35,780 nucleotides of DNA. Source: Pseudomonadota bacterium. Its GTDB lineage: Bacteria > Pseudomonadota > Alphaproteobacteria > GCA-2731375. Shown piece by piece: positions 7,594 to 15,771 of the stretch (position 1 is the first letter of the stretch; each line of letters opens with the position of its first letter). The stretch is taken from assembly GCA_027623205.1 (NCBI GenBank), contig JAQBYC010000042.1, positions 1 to 35,780 on the forward strand, read 5' to 3'. The position numbers and the translations under genes are program-made. The notes beneath the pieces were generated by a model that worked only from the letters and a program-made list of their open reading frames with translations, had not been told where the DNA came from and did not search any database.

Positions 7594-8463
7594 TTGCAGG
7601 GGCCACCCACCATATTTGACCGTCGCGCGGTGCGCCGGCACCGGGATCGAGCCGCCGCGGGCCTGGCCGGATATGATTTTCTATTGCGGGAGGTCGCCAA
7701 CCGGTTGGCCGACTGTTTGCCGGATATCAAGCGCAGTTTTCCTACCGCGCTGGACCTGGGCTGTCATAGCGGTCAGTTGGCCGAGGTTTTGGCGGGACGG
7801 GGGGGCATCGAGTGGCTGCTGCAATGCGATCTGTCACCGGCTATGCTGGCCCATGCGGCAGGTCCGCGCCTGGCCGCGGATGAAGAGGCATTGCCTTTTG
7901 CCGATGCCCAATTTGACCTGATTCTATCGGTGTTGTCGCTGCACTGGGTTAATGATCTGCCGGGTACATTGGCGCAAATTCGTCGCGCCTTGAAACCTGA
8001 TGGCTTGTTTTTAGCCGCGATGCTGGGCGGCGGTTCCCTGGAAGAATTGCGCCAGGCCCTGCTGACGGCCGAGGTCGAGGTGATGGGTGGCGTATCGCCC
8101 CGGGTTTCGCCCTTCGTTGATCCCCATGATGCCGGCGCGTTGTTGCAGCGGGCCGGCTTTGCCCTGCCGGTGGTGGATACGGACCGGATCGTGCTGTCCT
8201 ATGCGGATCCCTTTGCCATGATGGCGGAACTGCGCGGCCTGGGCGAAAGCAATGCGGTAGCCGGACGCCAGGACCATTTCACCCCCCGCGGCGTGCTCCA
8301 GGCCGGCGCGCGGCACTACCATCAGACCCATGGCGATCGTAATGGCCGCATCCCCGCGACCTTCCAGATCATCACTCTGTCCGGTTGGGCGCCCCACGAA
8401 AGCCAGCCCAAGCCCCTGCCGCGCGGCAGTGGGCAAATGCCTCTTGCCGATGCCCTGGATTAG
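7594..8463 (+). CDS. NDUFAF5-like SAM-dependent methyltransferase-fold protein
   Basis: The 289-residue protein opens with FDRRAVRRHRDRAA and contains the Rossmann motif ALDLGCHSG, a motif-II-like LQCDLSPAML and LSLHWVNDLPG. It ends with an ITLSGWAPHESQPKPLPRGS tail. That combination marks the alphaproteobacterial relatives of human NDUFAF5, which hydroxylates an arginine of complex I subunit NDUFS7 during assembly; annotation pipelines often call them BioC-like. The start is the TTG at 7594 with GGGAAG 7 nt before it, which also gives the usual N-terminus. It follows the SDR by 12 nt. The role in complex I assembly is inferred from the family. Confidence 0.85.
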   Translation: MQGPPTIFDRRAVRRHRDRAAAGLAGYDFLLREVANRLADCLPDIKRSFPTALDLGCHSGQLAEVLAGRGGIEWLLQCDLSPAMLAHAAGPRLAADEEALPFADAQFDLILSVLSLHWVNDLPGTLAQIRRALKPDGLFLAAMLGGGSLEELRQALLTAEVEVMGGVSPRVSPFVDPHDAGALLQRAGFALPVVDTDRIVLSYADPFAMMAELRGLGESNAVAGRQDHFTPRGVLQAGARHYHQTHGDRNGRIPATFQIITLSGWAPHESQPKPLPRGSGQMPLADALD

Positions 8464-8540
8464 TACGCCCATACAGACACGCTCCTACCCGAAAGCCCCC
8501 GCAAGGCGTCTCTATGGGTCCCTATCAGCGCGGGTTGGTA

Positions 8541-9041
8541 TTAGACCCGGCGGGCGCAAATTTGTTGCCGCATCGCCGTCTTTGGGACATCGACGCGGCC
8601 ATGAAAATAGTCCAGCACCGCCAACTCGCCCGCAACGGCGGCGGGCAGCTCGCCTGGGCGCAGCAGGAAGTCCGGATTGCTGGGGCGTCCGAAAGCTTCA
8701 TTTCCGATTGCGAAGGTGTCATATAGCAGCAGGCCGCCCGGCGCCACGGCCTGGACAAGCCGAGGCAGCAAGGGACGGTAGAGATAGTTGACCACAACCA
8801 CCGCAGCATATTGCTTCTTCTTTAGAGGCCAGGGGCTGCCGTTCTCCAGATCGCATTGTATGATTTCCAGGCCATCGTGGGGGTTGAGCGCCTCGACTTT
8901 GCGGTCGATTGCCGTCACCGGGTGGCCTCGATCCAGGAAAAACCGGCTATGCCGGCCATTGCCACAGGCCAGATCCAGGATCTGGCCGCCGGGCGGCACC
9001 AGATCGGCGAAACGGTTGATCCAAAGCGAAACTTCAAACAT
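8541..9041 (-). CDS. Small class I SAM-dependent methyltransferase
   Basis: The 166-residue protein has motif I ILDLACGNGRHS, acidic motif VTAIDRK, motif II-like IIQCDLENGSPWPL and VVVNYLYRPLLPRL, followed by PGGLLLYDTFA. It resembles the short TehB/UbiG-like methyltransferases that hold only the catalytic core. The ATG at 9041 has only a weak upstream purine stretch. It converges with the NDUFAF5-like gene (77 nt between stops) and diverges from the DUF1178 gene. The substrate is unknown. Confidence 0.85.
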   Translation of the reverse strand: MFEVSLWINRFADLVPPGGQILDLACGNGRHSRFFLDRGHPVTAIDRKVEALNPHDGLEIIQCDLENGSPWPLKKKQYAAVVVVNYLYRPLLPRLVQAVAPGGLLLYDTFAIGNEAFGRPSNPDFLLRPGELPAAVAGELAVLDYFHGRVDVPKTAMRQQICARRV

Positions 9042-9095
9042 TAATCATATTCCAACCTTGCCGAATGGCCCCGACGATGGCATTTATGGGACGCA

Positions 9096-9518
9096 ATGAT
9101 AGTTTTTGATTTGATATGTGCCAACAGGCACACCTTTGAGGCTTGGTTCAAGGATTCAAAGGCGTTCGATGGCTTGCGTCGTAAAGGCCGGGTCGAATGC
9201 CCTACCTGTGGCGACAGCAAGGTGGAAAAAGCCTTGATGGCCCCCAACATTTCCACATCCAAGACACAGGCTCAGGCGGCCAAGGAAAGCGCCATGGTCG
9301 CGGGGGCTAAGCAAATGCTGGCCAGGATGCAAAAGCATGTGGAAGAAAATTGCGAGTATGTCGGACCTGGATTCGCCGAGGAAGCGCGCAAGATCCACTA
9401 TGGTGAGACCAAAAAGCGCGATATCTATGGGGAAGCCACCAAGACCGAGGTCGTTGAATTGAGCGAAGAAGGCGTTGATTTCACCGCGATTCCCTGGACA
9501 CAACCCACCGATAGCTGA
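9096..9518 (+). CDS. DUF1178 family protein
   Basis: The 140-residue protein begins MIVFDLICANRHTFEAWF and has the cysteines of the family in the N-terminal part (LICANRH, ECPTCGDSKVEKAL), probably a zinc-ribbon-like fold. A charged helical middle and GEEADIYGEAT-like end follow (KKRDIYGEATKTE). The family is common in alpha- and betaproteobacteria and usually found near comF, grxC and nitrilase genes, as here. Its function is unknown. Confidence 0.9.
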   Translation: MIVFDLICANRHTFEAWFKDSKAFDGLRRKGRVECPTCGDSKVEKALMAPNISTSKTQAQAAKESAMVAGAKQMLARMQKHVEENCEYVGPGFAEEARKIHYGETKKRDIYGEATKTEVVELSEEGVDFTAIPWTQPTDS

Positions 9519-9539
9519 AGCCAACTGGGCGCCGGCCGA

Positions 9540-10151
9540 TTAATATTGTTCCGCGCTGTATCTTTTTTCCATATCCACTTGGGATTCTGGAATGCCGGGT
9601 GAGGCGATCTGATCCTTAAGCATTTGCCCCATGCTTGGCAACGAGGACCGGTCAATTTTAATGGTCTCTTCCCACAGCCGGGACCGCATGAGCGCCTTGG
9701 CGCAATGCAAATAGGCCTCTGCAACATTCACGCGAATGATTGATCTTGGCAGCTTTCCCGGGGCCTCGAAAAGCTGCCGGATGCCGTCGTCGATCACGAT
9801 CTCCGCATTGCCATTAATTCTGAGCGTTTCATTGACGCCGGGGATCATGAACAATAGACCCACCCCAGGGCATTCAATGATGTTTTCCAGGGAATCCAGC
9901 CGATTGTTACCAGGCCAATCCGGCAACAGGACAGAATTTTGGTTTTCCACCCTAACAAAACCCGGCGCGCCGCCGCGCGGTGTTGCATCGGCCCTGCCAT
10001 CCGCGCCCTTGGTCGCCAGCACCACGAACGGCGAAAGCTCGATGAACCGACGTGCATGCAGGTCCAAAGACGGCATTTGTTTTAGCACGGCGCGGTCCAT
10101 TGCCGGAGGATAGATTTCCCTCAGATGGGCCTTCGAAACGATTTTCTTCAT
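9540..10151 (-). CDS. Pyridoxamine 5'-phosphate oxidase-like flavoprotein
   Basis: The 203-residue protein has the split-barrel features of the PPOX class: SPFVVLATKGADGRADATPRGG, LPDWPGNNRLDSLENI and an LRINGNAEI strand. It resembles the MSMEG_1061-type FMN-dependent group, which also keeps a C-terminal ALMRSRLWEE helix. I chose the ATG at 10151 because TTGGAG lies 6 nt before it; an in-frame ATG at 10166 lacks such a site. It follows a cupin gene on the same strand by about 20 nt and is probably co-transcribed. The substrate is unknown. Confidence 0.85.
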   Translation of the reverse strand: MKKIVSKAHLREIYPPAMDRAVLKQMPSLDLHARRFIELSPFVVLATKGADGRADATPRGGAPGFVRVENQNSVLLPDWPGNNRLDSLENIIECPGVGLLFMIPGVNETLRINGNAEIVIDDGIRQLFEAPGKLPRSIIRVNVAEAYLHCAKALMRSRLWEETIKIDRSSLPSMGQMLKDQIASPGIPESQVDMEKRYSAEQY

Positions 10152-10171
10152 GACTGTCTCCAACATGCTGA

Positions 10172-10561
10172 CTAGCGCGGATCATCGGCAAACGAATGTT
10201 CGGTTGGCTGTGGCGTCGCCGTCATGACCGTTACGCCGTCAGAGGCATTGAAGCGATGCCAATGATCCCTGGGTACCACGACGAGCGCGCCTGCGGTGAG
10301 GGTCAGAACTTCCGGGCCGGTGTCGGTGAGAATCGTCAAAGTGGTGGCGCCATCCAGGATCTGTACGATTTCATCGCCCTTAGGATGCTTTTCCCAGCCG
10401 CTGTCACCTTGAAATGCCCCCACGAAAACCGCGCCATCGCGAAACGGCGCCAAGGTCGCGAACGCGGCCGCAGCCTGCGCTTCGCTGGTTTCTTTGCCAC
10501 GGCCCGTCAAAGGGGACAATCGTGCCAGTTCTGTCTGAATATCGACGACCTTGATCCCCAT
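10172..10561 (-). CDS. Cupin domain protein
   Basis: The 129-residue protein is a single cupin barrel. Motif 1 is degenerate (WEKHPKGDEIVQILDG, with one His and one Glu) and motif 2 is GALVVVPRDHWHRF. Such small cupins bind a metal or a small ligand. It precedes the PPOX flavoprotein by about 20 nt. No specific role can be assigned. Confidence 0.82.
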   Translation of the reverse strand: MGIKVVDIQTELARLSPLTGRGKETSEAQAAAAFATLAPFRDGAVFVGAFQGDSGWEKHPKGDEIVQILDGATTLTILTDTGPEVLTLTAGALVVVPRDHWHRFNASDGVTVMTATPQPTEHSFADDPR

Positions 10562-10927
10562 TTTGATGCCCTCCCATCGCCTTCGTATTGTCCCAGGGCT
10601 AATCCTAGGTGCTCCAGTAGAACTCTACCGCGCCATCAACAATAACCAAAACCTATTGTGGTCGGTGCTTGTTCGCGACACGCGGCAAGGCCGCGGCCGC
10701 ATGCGTCCTCGCGCCGTTTGGTCCTCTCGGGACAGGAAATAGTACTTTAGGAACAAACAATATGGCGTCTGACTGAAACGTTTCATGCAATGTATGGGCT
10801 TGACGATTCCAAGTTCCGAAAGAATAGGTTACACTCTTGGCGGCTTGGCAGGCGCCGGCGAAAAAGCGCTAAGAAACCGCCGGTTGCCCTGGACTGCCGG
10901 GGGGCGGGCTAAAGGATTGTTTTCATA
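10562..10927. other. 366-bp intergenic region between divergent cupin and OmpH genes
   Basis: I see no gene here; short open frames lack homology and ribosome binding sites. TTGACG at 10800-10805 could be a -35 element for the ompH-like gene, but no good -10 box follows at 16-18 nt. The stretch 10845-10915 is GC-rich with several short complementary segments and may form structure in the leader. Confidence 0.35.
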
Positions 10928-11515
10928 ATGGCTCGATGGATTGAAGCTGCCTGCATTGCATTATTGACCAGCCTGTTGGCGGGTACGGTAAATGCGGCAG
11001 ATGCGAAGCCCCCCGAGGTTCCGGCGTCCGTGGGTGATCCCGTAATTGCGGTACTGGATGTTCAGCAGGTGTTGCGCCAAGCCGCGGCGGCAAAAGGGAT
11101 TCGCGTTGCCTTGGACGCGCGCCGCAAGGCCTTCGAGGCAGAGATAGAGGTAGTGCGCAAGGGCTTGAAGGAAGAAGAGCAGAAGCTGCGCCAGCAAAGC
11201 ACTATTTTATCCCCCGAGATCATCAATGAAAAGCGCCGCGGCCTCGAGACTAAATTCTCCGATTTGCGCCGCAAGGCGGAACAACGTCGGGGCACATTGA
11301 ACCGGGCCTTCACCAGCGCAACACGGAATATACGCGATGAAGTCGCCAAAGTGCTGACCCAATTGATGGCGGAACGGAAGATAACGATTACTCTGGCCCG
11401 TACGGCCGTCTTGGTTTTCGACCAAAGATTAAGCGTGACCGACGAAGTTTTAAAGCGGCTGGATAAAAATCTTCCCAGCGTATCGGTTGACTTCACAGAG
11501 CCAGCGGCGAAATAG
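10928..11515 (+). CDS. OmpH/Skp-family periplasmic chaperone-like protein
   Basis: The 195-residue protein has a signal peptide (hydrophobic segment about residues 7-19, likely cleavage after VNA). A beta strand IAVLDVQQVLRQAAAAKGI follows, then a long charged coiled-coil-forming stretch (about 60-135) and a closing helix and strand. This is the Skp/OmpH layout, in which helical tentacles hold unfolded outer membrane proteins. The usual bamA/lpxD neighbours are absent, so it may be a second, specialised copy. Gene name is withheld for that reason. Confidence 0.85.
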   Translation: MARWIEAACIALLTSLLAGTVNAADAKPPEVPASVGDPVIAVLDVQQVLRQAAAAKGIRVALDARRKAFEAEIEVVRKGLKEEEQKLRQQSTILSPEIINEKRRGLETKFSDLRRKAEQRRGTLNRAFTSATRNIRDEVAKVLTQLMAERKITITLARTAVLVFDQRLSVTDEVLKRLDKNLPSVSVDFTEPAAK

Positions 11516-11554
11516 CCCGGCCGCTCGATATATGACACTTACCGGCCGTTATCA

Positions 11555-12745
11555 GTGAGTCCCCATCGTTACAGCCTGGTACTGGCCAATCGCTGGGCCA
11601 TTCTCGCCGTGCTTATCGTGGTGCGGGTGGCCATGGGGTTTCAGTTTCAATCGGTGGCGGCTATTGCGCCGATCATCGCCACGGATCTGAAACTGGACTA
11701 CACCCAGGTCGGCAAGTTGGTCGGTTTTTACATGTTGCCCGGCATCGTTATCGCCATTCCCGGCGGATTTCTGGGCAGCCGTTTTACGGACCTGACAATG
11801 GTGCTGTTCGGCATCGGGCTGATGGCTCTGGGGGGCGTCGTTGCCGGCTTGGCCGGTGATTTCAATGTACTGGCCATTGGCCGTCTGTTGAGCGGCGCCG
11901 GCGCCGTGGTGCAAAGCATCTTTCTGGTCAAGATGATCGCCGAGTGGTTCGACGCCAAATCGGTGGTCACCGCCATGGCCATCATGTTATCCGGCTGGCC
12001 CGTCGGCATCGCCATCGCCCTGACGGCCTTGGGACCTCTGGCCGCCACTTGGGGCTGGCAGGCAGTTATGCATTCAACGGCCATTGGCTGTGTCGTCGCC
12101 ATGGCGGTGCTCTGGTTGAGCTATCAGCGGCCACCCGGTAGCGCGGTATCAAGCGGTGGTGGCAGCCGTTTCCGCATTCCCCGCCGCGAACTTGTCATGG
12201 TCTGTTTCGCCGGGCTGGTCTGGACCATCTACAACCTTGCCTACTTTTCATTTTTATCTTTTGGCCCGGCAATGTTGATCGAACGGGGACTGGATGTGGC
12301 GGCGGCGGGGCGTGCCATCAGCCTGGCCAGCTGGGCCGCCTTGCCGGCGCTGCCGCTGGGCGGTTACCTGGCGGATCGGACGGGACGGCCCGGTCTGGTC
12401 CTGGCCATAAGCTGTCTGTTGGCCGCCGGCGCGACTGCCGCATTGCCTTTGTCCGGTCAGCCGCATCTGTTGTGTGCCGCCATCGGTTTGTTTGCGGCCG
12501 CGCCCGCCGGTATCATCATGGGGCGCGCGATTTCAGTCATGTCGCCGTCCTACCGGGCCCAGGGTAATGCGATCCTCTACACTTTCTTTTATGGTGGCAT
12601 GGGCGTGATCCCCGGCCTGATTGGGTGGAGCGCGGATAGCGCAGGAACCGCCGCCGCGCCGCTATATTTTTCAGCTACAATTCTGGTTCTATCGGTACCG
12701 CTGTTCCTGGCTCTGAACGCAACCCCAGGGCGCCGGACCCGCTAA
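11555..12745 (+). CDS. MFS transporter, CynX/NimT-like
   Basis: The 396-residue protein has about twelve hydrophobic segments and MFS loop motifs (GGFLGSRFTD in the first half, GGYLADRTGRPG in the second). It resembles cyanate/nitroimidazole-type carriers such as CynX and NimT. The start used is the GTG at 11555; no strong ribosome binding site is visible, and a later ATG start cannot be excluded. Its stop overlaps the stop of the convergent ThDP enzyme gene by 4 nt. The substrate is unknown. Confidence 0.83.
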   Translation: MSPHRYSLVLANRWAILAVLIVVRVAMGFQFQSVAAIAPIIATDLKLDYTQVGKLVGFYMLPGIVIAIPGGFLGSRFTDLTMVLFGIGLMALGGVVAGLAGDFNVLAIGRLLSGAGAVVQSIFLVKMIAEWFDAKSVVTAMAIMLSGWPVGIAIALTALGPLAATWGWQAVMHSTAIGCVVAMAVLWLSYQRPPGSAVSSGGGSRFRIPRRELVMVCFAGLVWTIYNLAYFSFLSFGPAMLIERGLDVAAAGRAISLASWAALPALPLGGYLADRTGRPGLVLAISCLLAAGATAALPLSGQPHLLCAAIGLFAAAPAGIIMGRAISVMSPSYRAQGNAILYTFFYGGMGVIPGLIGWSADSAGTAAAPLYFSATILVLSVPLFLALNATPGRRTR

Positions 12746-14418
12746 ACCGCGTCCGGGCCCTTATCGAAGGGTGCAATGTCCCGGTCGTCGGTGATCAGAT
12801 GGATCAGGGCCGGGCCAGCGTGCGCCATGGCGCCGCGCAGGGCGGCGGCGAAGTCCTCGCTACGCTCGACGGTCCAGGCGGCGCAGCCGTATGCCCGGGC
12901 CACATCGGCAAAGTCGGGACTGGAAAGGCGGGTGCCGTAGACATATTCCGGCCCAAAACGCTGCCGCTGCCCCTCCAGAATAGAACCGTGCACGCCGTTG
13001 TCACAAACCACGACGACCAAATCGATGTTCTGTTCCACCGCCGTGACCAATTCCTGGCCCGTCATCATGAAACCGCCATCCCCGACAAAGGCGATTGCCG
13101 GGCGGTCGGGCCGGGCCAGGCGCGCGCCAATGGCGCCGGGCACGCCATAACCCATGGCACCGGAGACCGGGCCAGCCTGGCTATGGGCTTGGCGAAAGCG
13201 ATAGAAGCGATGGATCCACCGGGCGAAGCTGCCGCCATCGGTCAAGATCACGGTTTCGGGCGGTGCCTGACGCTGCACTTCCTCTGCGATCAGGGATAGA
13301 TCCACTGCACCATGCACCACGACGGCGCCGGGTTCGCTGCTATGCAAATAGGCCTGGTGCAATTCGTCGCGCCATGCCGAAACTTCCGCGATGTCCAACG
13401 CGCCCGGCGCGGTCAGCTTTTGCGCCAATGCCAGGCAGGCGGCGGCCGGGTCCGACAGCAGGGGCAGGGTGGCCTGGCAGCGGGCCAAGACCTCCCCGTC
13501 GGGATAGATCTGCAGCATATTCTGGCGTGGCCGGGGCAGGGCGCCGTCCTCGGCGCTGATGCCATCCATGCGGCTACCCACGGCGATTAACAGATCCGCG
13601 TCCTCCAGGGCCTGGCGCTGGTAGGGCAGGCGGTTAATCTCCAGATGTCCGGCATAGGCGCGGTGATCGTTGGGAAAGGTATCCTGGCGCCGATAGGCCG
13701 TCATGACGGGTGCGCCGGTGGCCTCCGCCAGGGCCAGCAAGGCGGCACCGGCATCTTGAATGGCGACAATCTCGCCCGATAACAACAAGGGCCGCCGGGC
13801 GGCGATGATCATTCGCGCCGCCTCACCCAGGGCTTCGTCGGCGGGCGCCACCGCCTGCCGCTTGCCGGGGCGGGGTATGGCAGGCTGGCTGACCGCGCCA
13901 TCGGTCAGATCACGGGGCAAAATCAGCACCACCGGCCCCGGCCTTCCGGCAATGGACAGGGCCACCGCCCGCGCGGTAACGATGGCAACCTGATCCGCAG
14001 TATTGGGTTGCAGGACCGCCTTGGCGATGGGGGCGAACATGGCGGCCAGATCGATTTCCTGAAATGCCTCTCGTCCTTGCGAGGCGCTGGGTACGTGGCC
14101 GATGAACAACAGCAGGGGCGTGCTGTCCTGTTTGGCCGTATGTATACCAATGGCGGCGTTGGTGGCGCCGGGGCCGCGAGAGACGAACAGTGCAGCTGGC
14201 CGTCCCGTCAGTTTGCCAAAGGCTTCCGCGGCAAAGGCGCCGCCGCCTTCCTGCCGCGCCGTGACCAGCTTGATCTGATTGCGTTTGCGGCGCAGGGCTT
14301 CCAGAATCGCCAGGAAACTTTCGCCCGAAACGGTAAAGGCGGTATCGACGCCATGGGCGATCAAGGTATCGACCAGGACGTCGCCGCCCGTTACGATCTG
14401 TTCTGTCACATCATTCAT
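12742..14418 (-). CDS. Thiamine-diphosphate-dependent enzyme, acetolactate synthase-like
   Basis: From the ATG at 14418 the protein has 558 residues and the three-domain layout of the family. The N-terminal pyrimidine domain has the catalytic glutamate in TARQEGGGAFAAEAFG. A central domain and the C-terminal ThDP/Mg site GDGGFMMTGQELVTAVEQ...CDNGVHGS follow. It belongs to the acetolactate synthase/benzoylformate decarboxylase group; no regulatory subunit gene is nearby, so a catabolic decarboxylase or lyase is as likely as branched-chain synthesis. The frame extends upstream to 14520, but that extension overlaps the divergent cupin leader and lacks family similarity. Confidence 0.85.
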   Translation of the reverse strand: MNDVTEQIVTGGDVLVDTLIAHGVDTAFTVSGESFLAILEALRRKRNQIKLVTARQEGGGAFAAEAFGKLTGRPAALFVSRGPGATNAAIGIHTAKQDSTPLLLFIGHVPSASQGREAFQEIDLAAMFAPIAKAVLQPNTADQVAIVTARAVALSIAGRPGPVVLILPRDLTDGAVSQPAIPRPGKRQAVAPADEALGEAARMIIAARRPLLLSGEIVAIQDAGAALLALAEATGAPVMTAYRRQDTFPNDHRAYAGHLEINRLPYQRQALEDADLLIAVGSRMDGISAEDGALPRPRQNMLQIYPDGEVLARCQATLPLLSDPAAACLALAQKLTAPGALDIAEVSAWRDELHQAYLHSSEPGAVVVHGAVDLSLIAEEVQRQAPPETVILTDGGSFARWIHRFYRFRQAHSQAGPVSGAMGYGVPGAIGARLARPDRPAIAFVGDGGFMMTGQELVTAVEQNIDLVVVVCDNGVHGSILEGQRQRFGPEYVYGTRLSSPDFADVARAYGCAAWTVERSEDFAAALRGAMAHAGPALIHLITDDRDIAPFDKGPDAV

Positions 14419-14521
14419 GGCCCGAATGTGCCTGATGGCGGGCAATGCTACAAGTGTGCGGCGCGGGGCTGCGGGGGCATCGCATTTCGTGCTAGATTCA
14501 GAACGACAGGGAGGCGACATG

Positions 14522-14842
14522 ATGCCGGATAAACCACAGCGCGTGGTGGCCGTTGGCGCGGTACAGGTAGATAACGAACGGGTTCGGGTAACCGAATACC
14601 GCTTTGCACCAGGGGCCGAGACGACACCGCATGTACATCAATGGGATTATGTGGTGGTGCCGTTAACTGATGGGGAATTGCTCGTCATTGCGCCTGATGG
14701 GGCCGAGAGCCAGGCGCATTTGACCAAAGGAATGTCTTACTATCGCCAGGCCGGCGTGGACCATAACGTCATCAACGCCGGCGCGGCGGAACTGGTCTTC
14801 ATCGAGGTTGAGTTGAAGGCCCATCCCATTGCAAACGGTTAG
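14522..14842 (+). CDS. Small cupin domain protein
   Basis: The 106-residue protein is a single cupin with TPHVHQWDYVVVPLTDGEL (motif 1, two His) and AGVDHNVINAGAAELVFIEVEL (motif 2, one His). I chose the ATG at 14522 because AGGGAGG (14508-14514) lies 7 nt before it; ATG at 14519 is in frame and equally open. It is divergent from the ThDP enzyme. Repeat copy 2 begins immediately after its TAG. Confidence 0.85.
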   Translation: MPDKPQRVVAVGAVQVDNERVRVTEYRFAPGAETTPHVHQWDYVVVPLTDGELLVIAPDGAESQAHLTKGMSYYRQAGVDHNVINAGAAELVFIEVELKAHPIANG

Positions 14843-14843
14843 A

Positions 14844-14941
14844 GAAATTTTCGATTAGTCTGTGTCGCAAGAGGAACTTAACTAATTGATTTAATTTATT
14901 TATTCTTAAAAATCTGAGCGCACTTGGATCAAGTGCGCTCA
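14844..14941 (+). repeat. Intergenic repeat element, copy 2
   Basis: This is a diverged copy of the element at 4709 and 16995. It keeps the AT-rich head (aaattttcgatta), actta.ctaattga and taatttatttatt, and ends in a perfect 12-bp hairpin TGAGCGCACTTG (14915-14926) / complement (14930-14941) around GAT. The stem keeps GAGC at its base while its inner part differs from the other copies on both arms, so pairing is preserved. On the minus strand the hairpin is followed by ATTTTTAAG, so this copy could also terminate minus-strand transcription. Confidence 0.75.
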
Positions 14942-14975
14942 AGGCCCAAAGACCAAAACGGACAGAGGATAGAGC

Positions 14976-15764
14976 ATGAAATTCCTGGGCAACGGCATAA
15001 CCATCGAGTATGAGTTTTTCGGGCCGGAAGGCGCTCCCGTGGTGGTTTTGAGTCATTCGCTTGGCTCGTCCTCGATCATGTGGGCGCCGCAGCTGCCCGA
15101 TTTGACGGAAAAATTCAGGGTACTGTGCTATGACACCCGCGGCCATGGCGGTACATCGGCGCCCGAGGGGCCCTATAGCCTGGATCAACTGGGGAACGAC
15201 GCCCTGTCGCTGTTGGATGGCATGGATCTGCCCCAGGTGCACTGGGTCGGCCTGTCCATGGGCGGGATGATTGGCCAGAACCTGGCCTTGCGTCAGAACG
15301 GCCGCTTCAAAAGCCTGACCCTATGTGATACCTCGTCGCAAATTCCGGAAGCGGCGCGCGCCACCTGGGATGAACGCATAGCCTTGGCCACGGCTGGCGG
15401 GATGGCCCCCCTGGCGGGTCCCACCATGGAACGCTGGTTCACGGCGCCCTATAGGGCCGGCAAGCCATCGGCGGTAGACTCCATCAAAGCGCAATTCTTG
15501 GCAACGCCACCGGCCGGTTTTATCGGCTGTTGTCATGCCCTGAAGCAGCTGGATTATCTGGATCAGTTGCACACCATTGATCTGCCAACCATGATCATCG
15601 TCGGTGCCGAGGATACCGGCACCCCGGTCGCTGCATCCAAGGCCATGCACGCCCGCATCGCTAATTCACAACTGACAATCCTGCCCCAGGCCGCCCACCT
15701 GGCCAACGTCGAACAGGCGGAAGCGTTCAGCCGGGCGTTGCTGGGTTTCCTAAAGGCGCAATAG
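14976..15764 (+). CDS. pcaD: 3-oxoadipate enol-lactonase-like alpha/beta hydrolase
   Basis: The 262-residue protein is a complete alpha/beta hydrolase with an oxyanion region LSHSLGSSSIMW, nucleophile S94 in GLSMGG, acid D213 in GAEDTGTP and H241 in AAHLANVEQ. The residues around DTRGHGGTSAP and the length match PcaD, which opens beta-ketoadipate enol-lactone in the protocatechuate/catechol pathway. No other pca genes are nearby, so a related lactonase or esterase activity is possible. Its stop is 7 nt from that of the convergent aminotransferase. Confidence 0.8.
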   Translation: MKFLGNGITIEYEFFGPEGAPVVVLSHSLGSSSIMWAPQLPDLTEKFRVLCYDTRGHGGTSAPEGPYSLDQLGNDALSLLDGMDLPQVHWVGLSMGGMIGQNLALRQNGRFKSLTLCDTSSQIPEAARATWDERIALATAGGMAPLAGPTMERWFTAPYRAGKPSAVDSIKAQFLATPPAGFIGCCHALKQLDYLDQLHTIDLPTMIIVGAEDTGTPVAASKAMHARIANSQLTILPQAAHLANVEQAEAFSRALLGFLKAQ

Positions 15765-15771
15765 CTTGCTG

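Noticed and set aside
10800-10835. TTGACG as a sigma-70 promoter for the ompH-like gene
   Set aside because: No acceptable -10 hexamer at 16-18 nt; kept only as a remark in the intergenic entry.
14419-14520. 34-residue N-terminal extension of the ThDP enzyme
   Set aside because: It covers the leader of the divergent cupin gene and is not part of the family; the ATG at 14418 gives the normal N-terminus.
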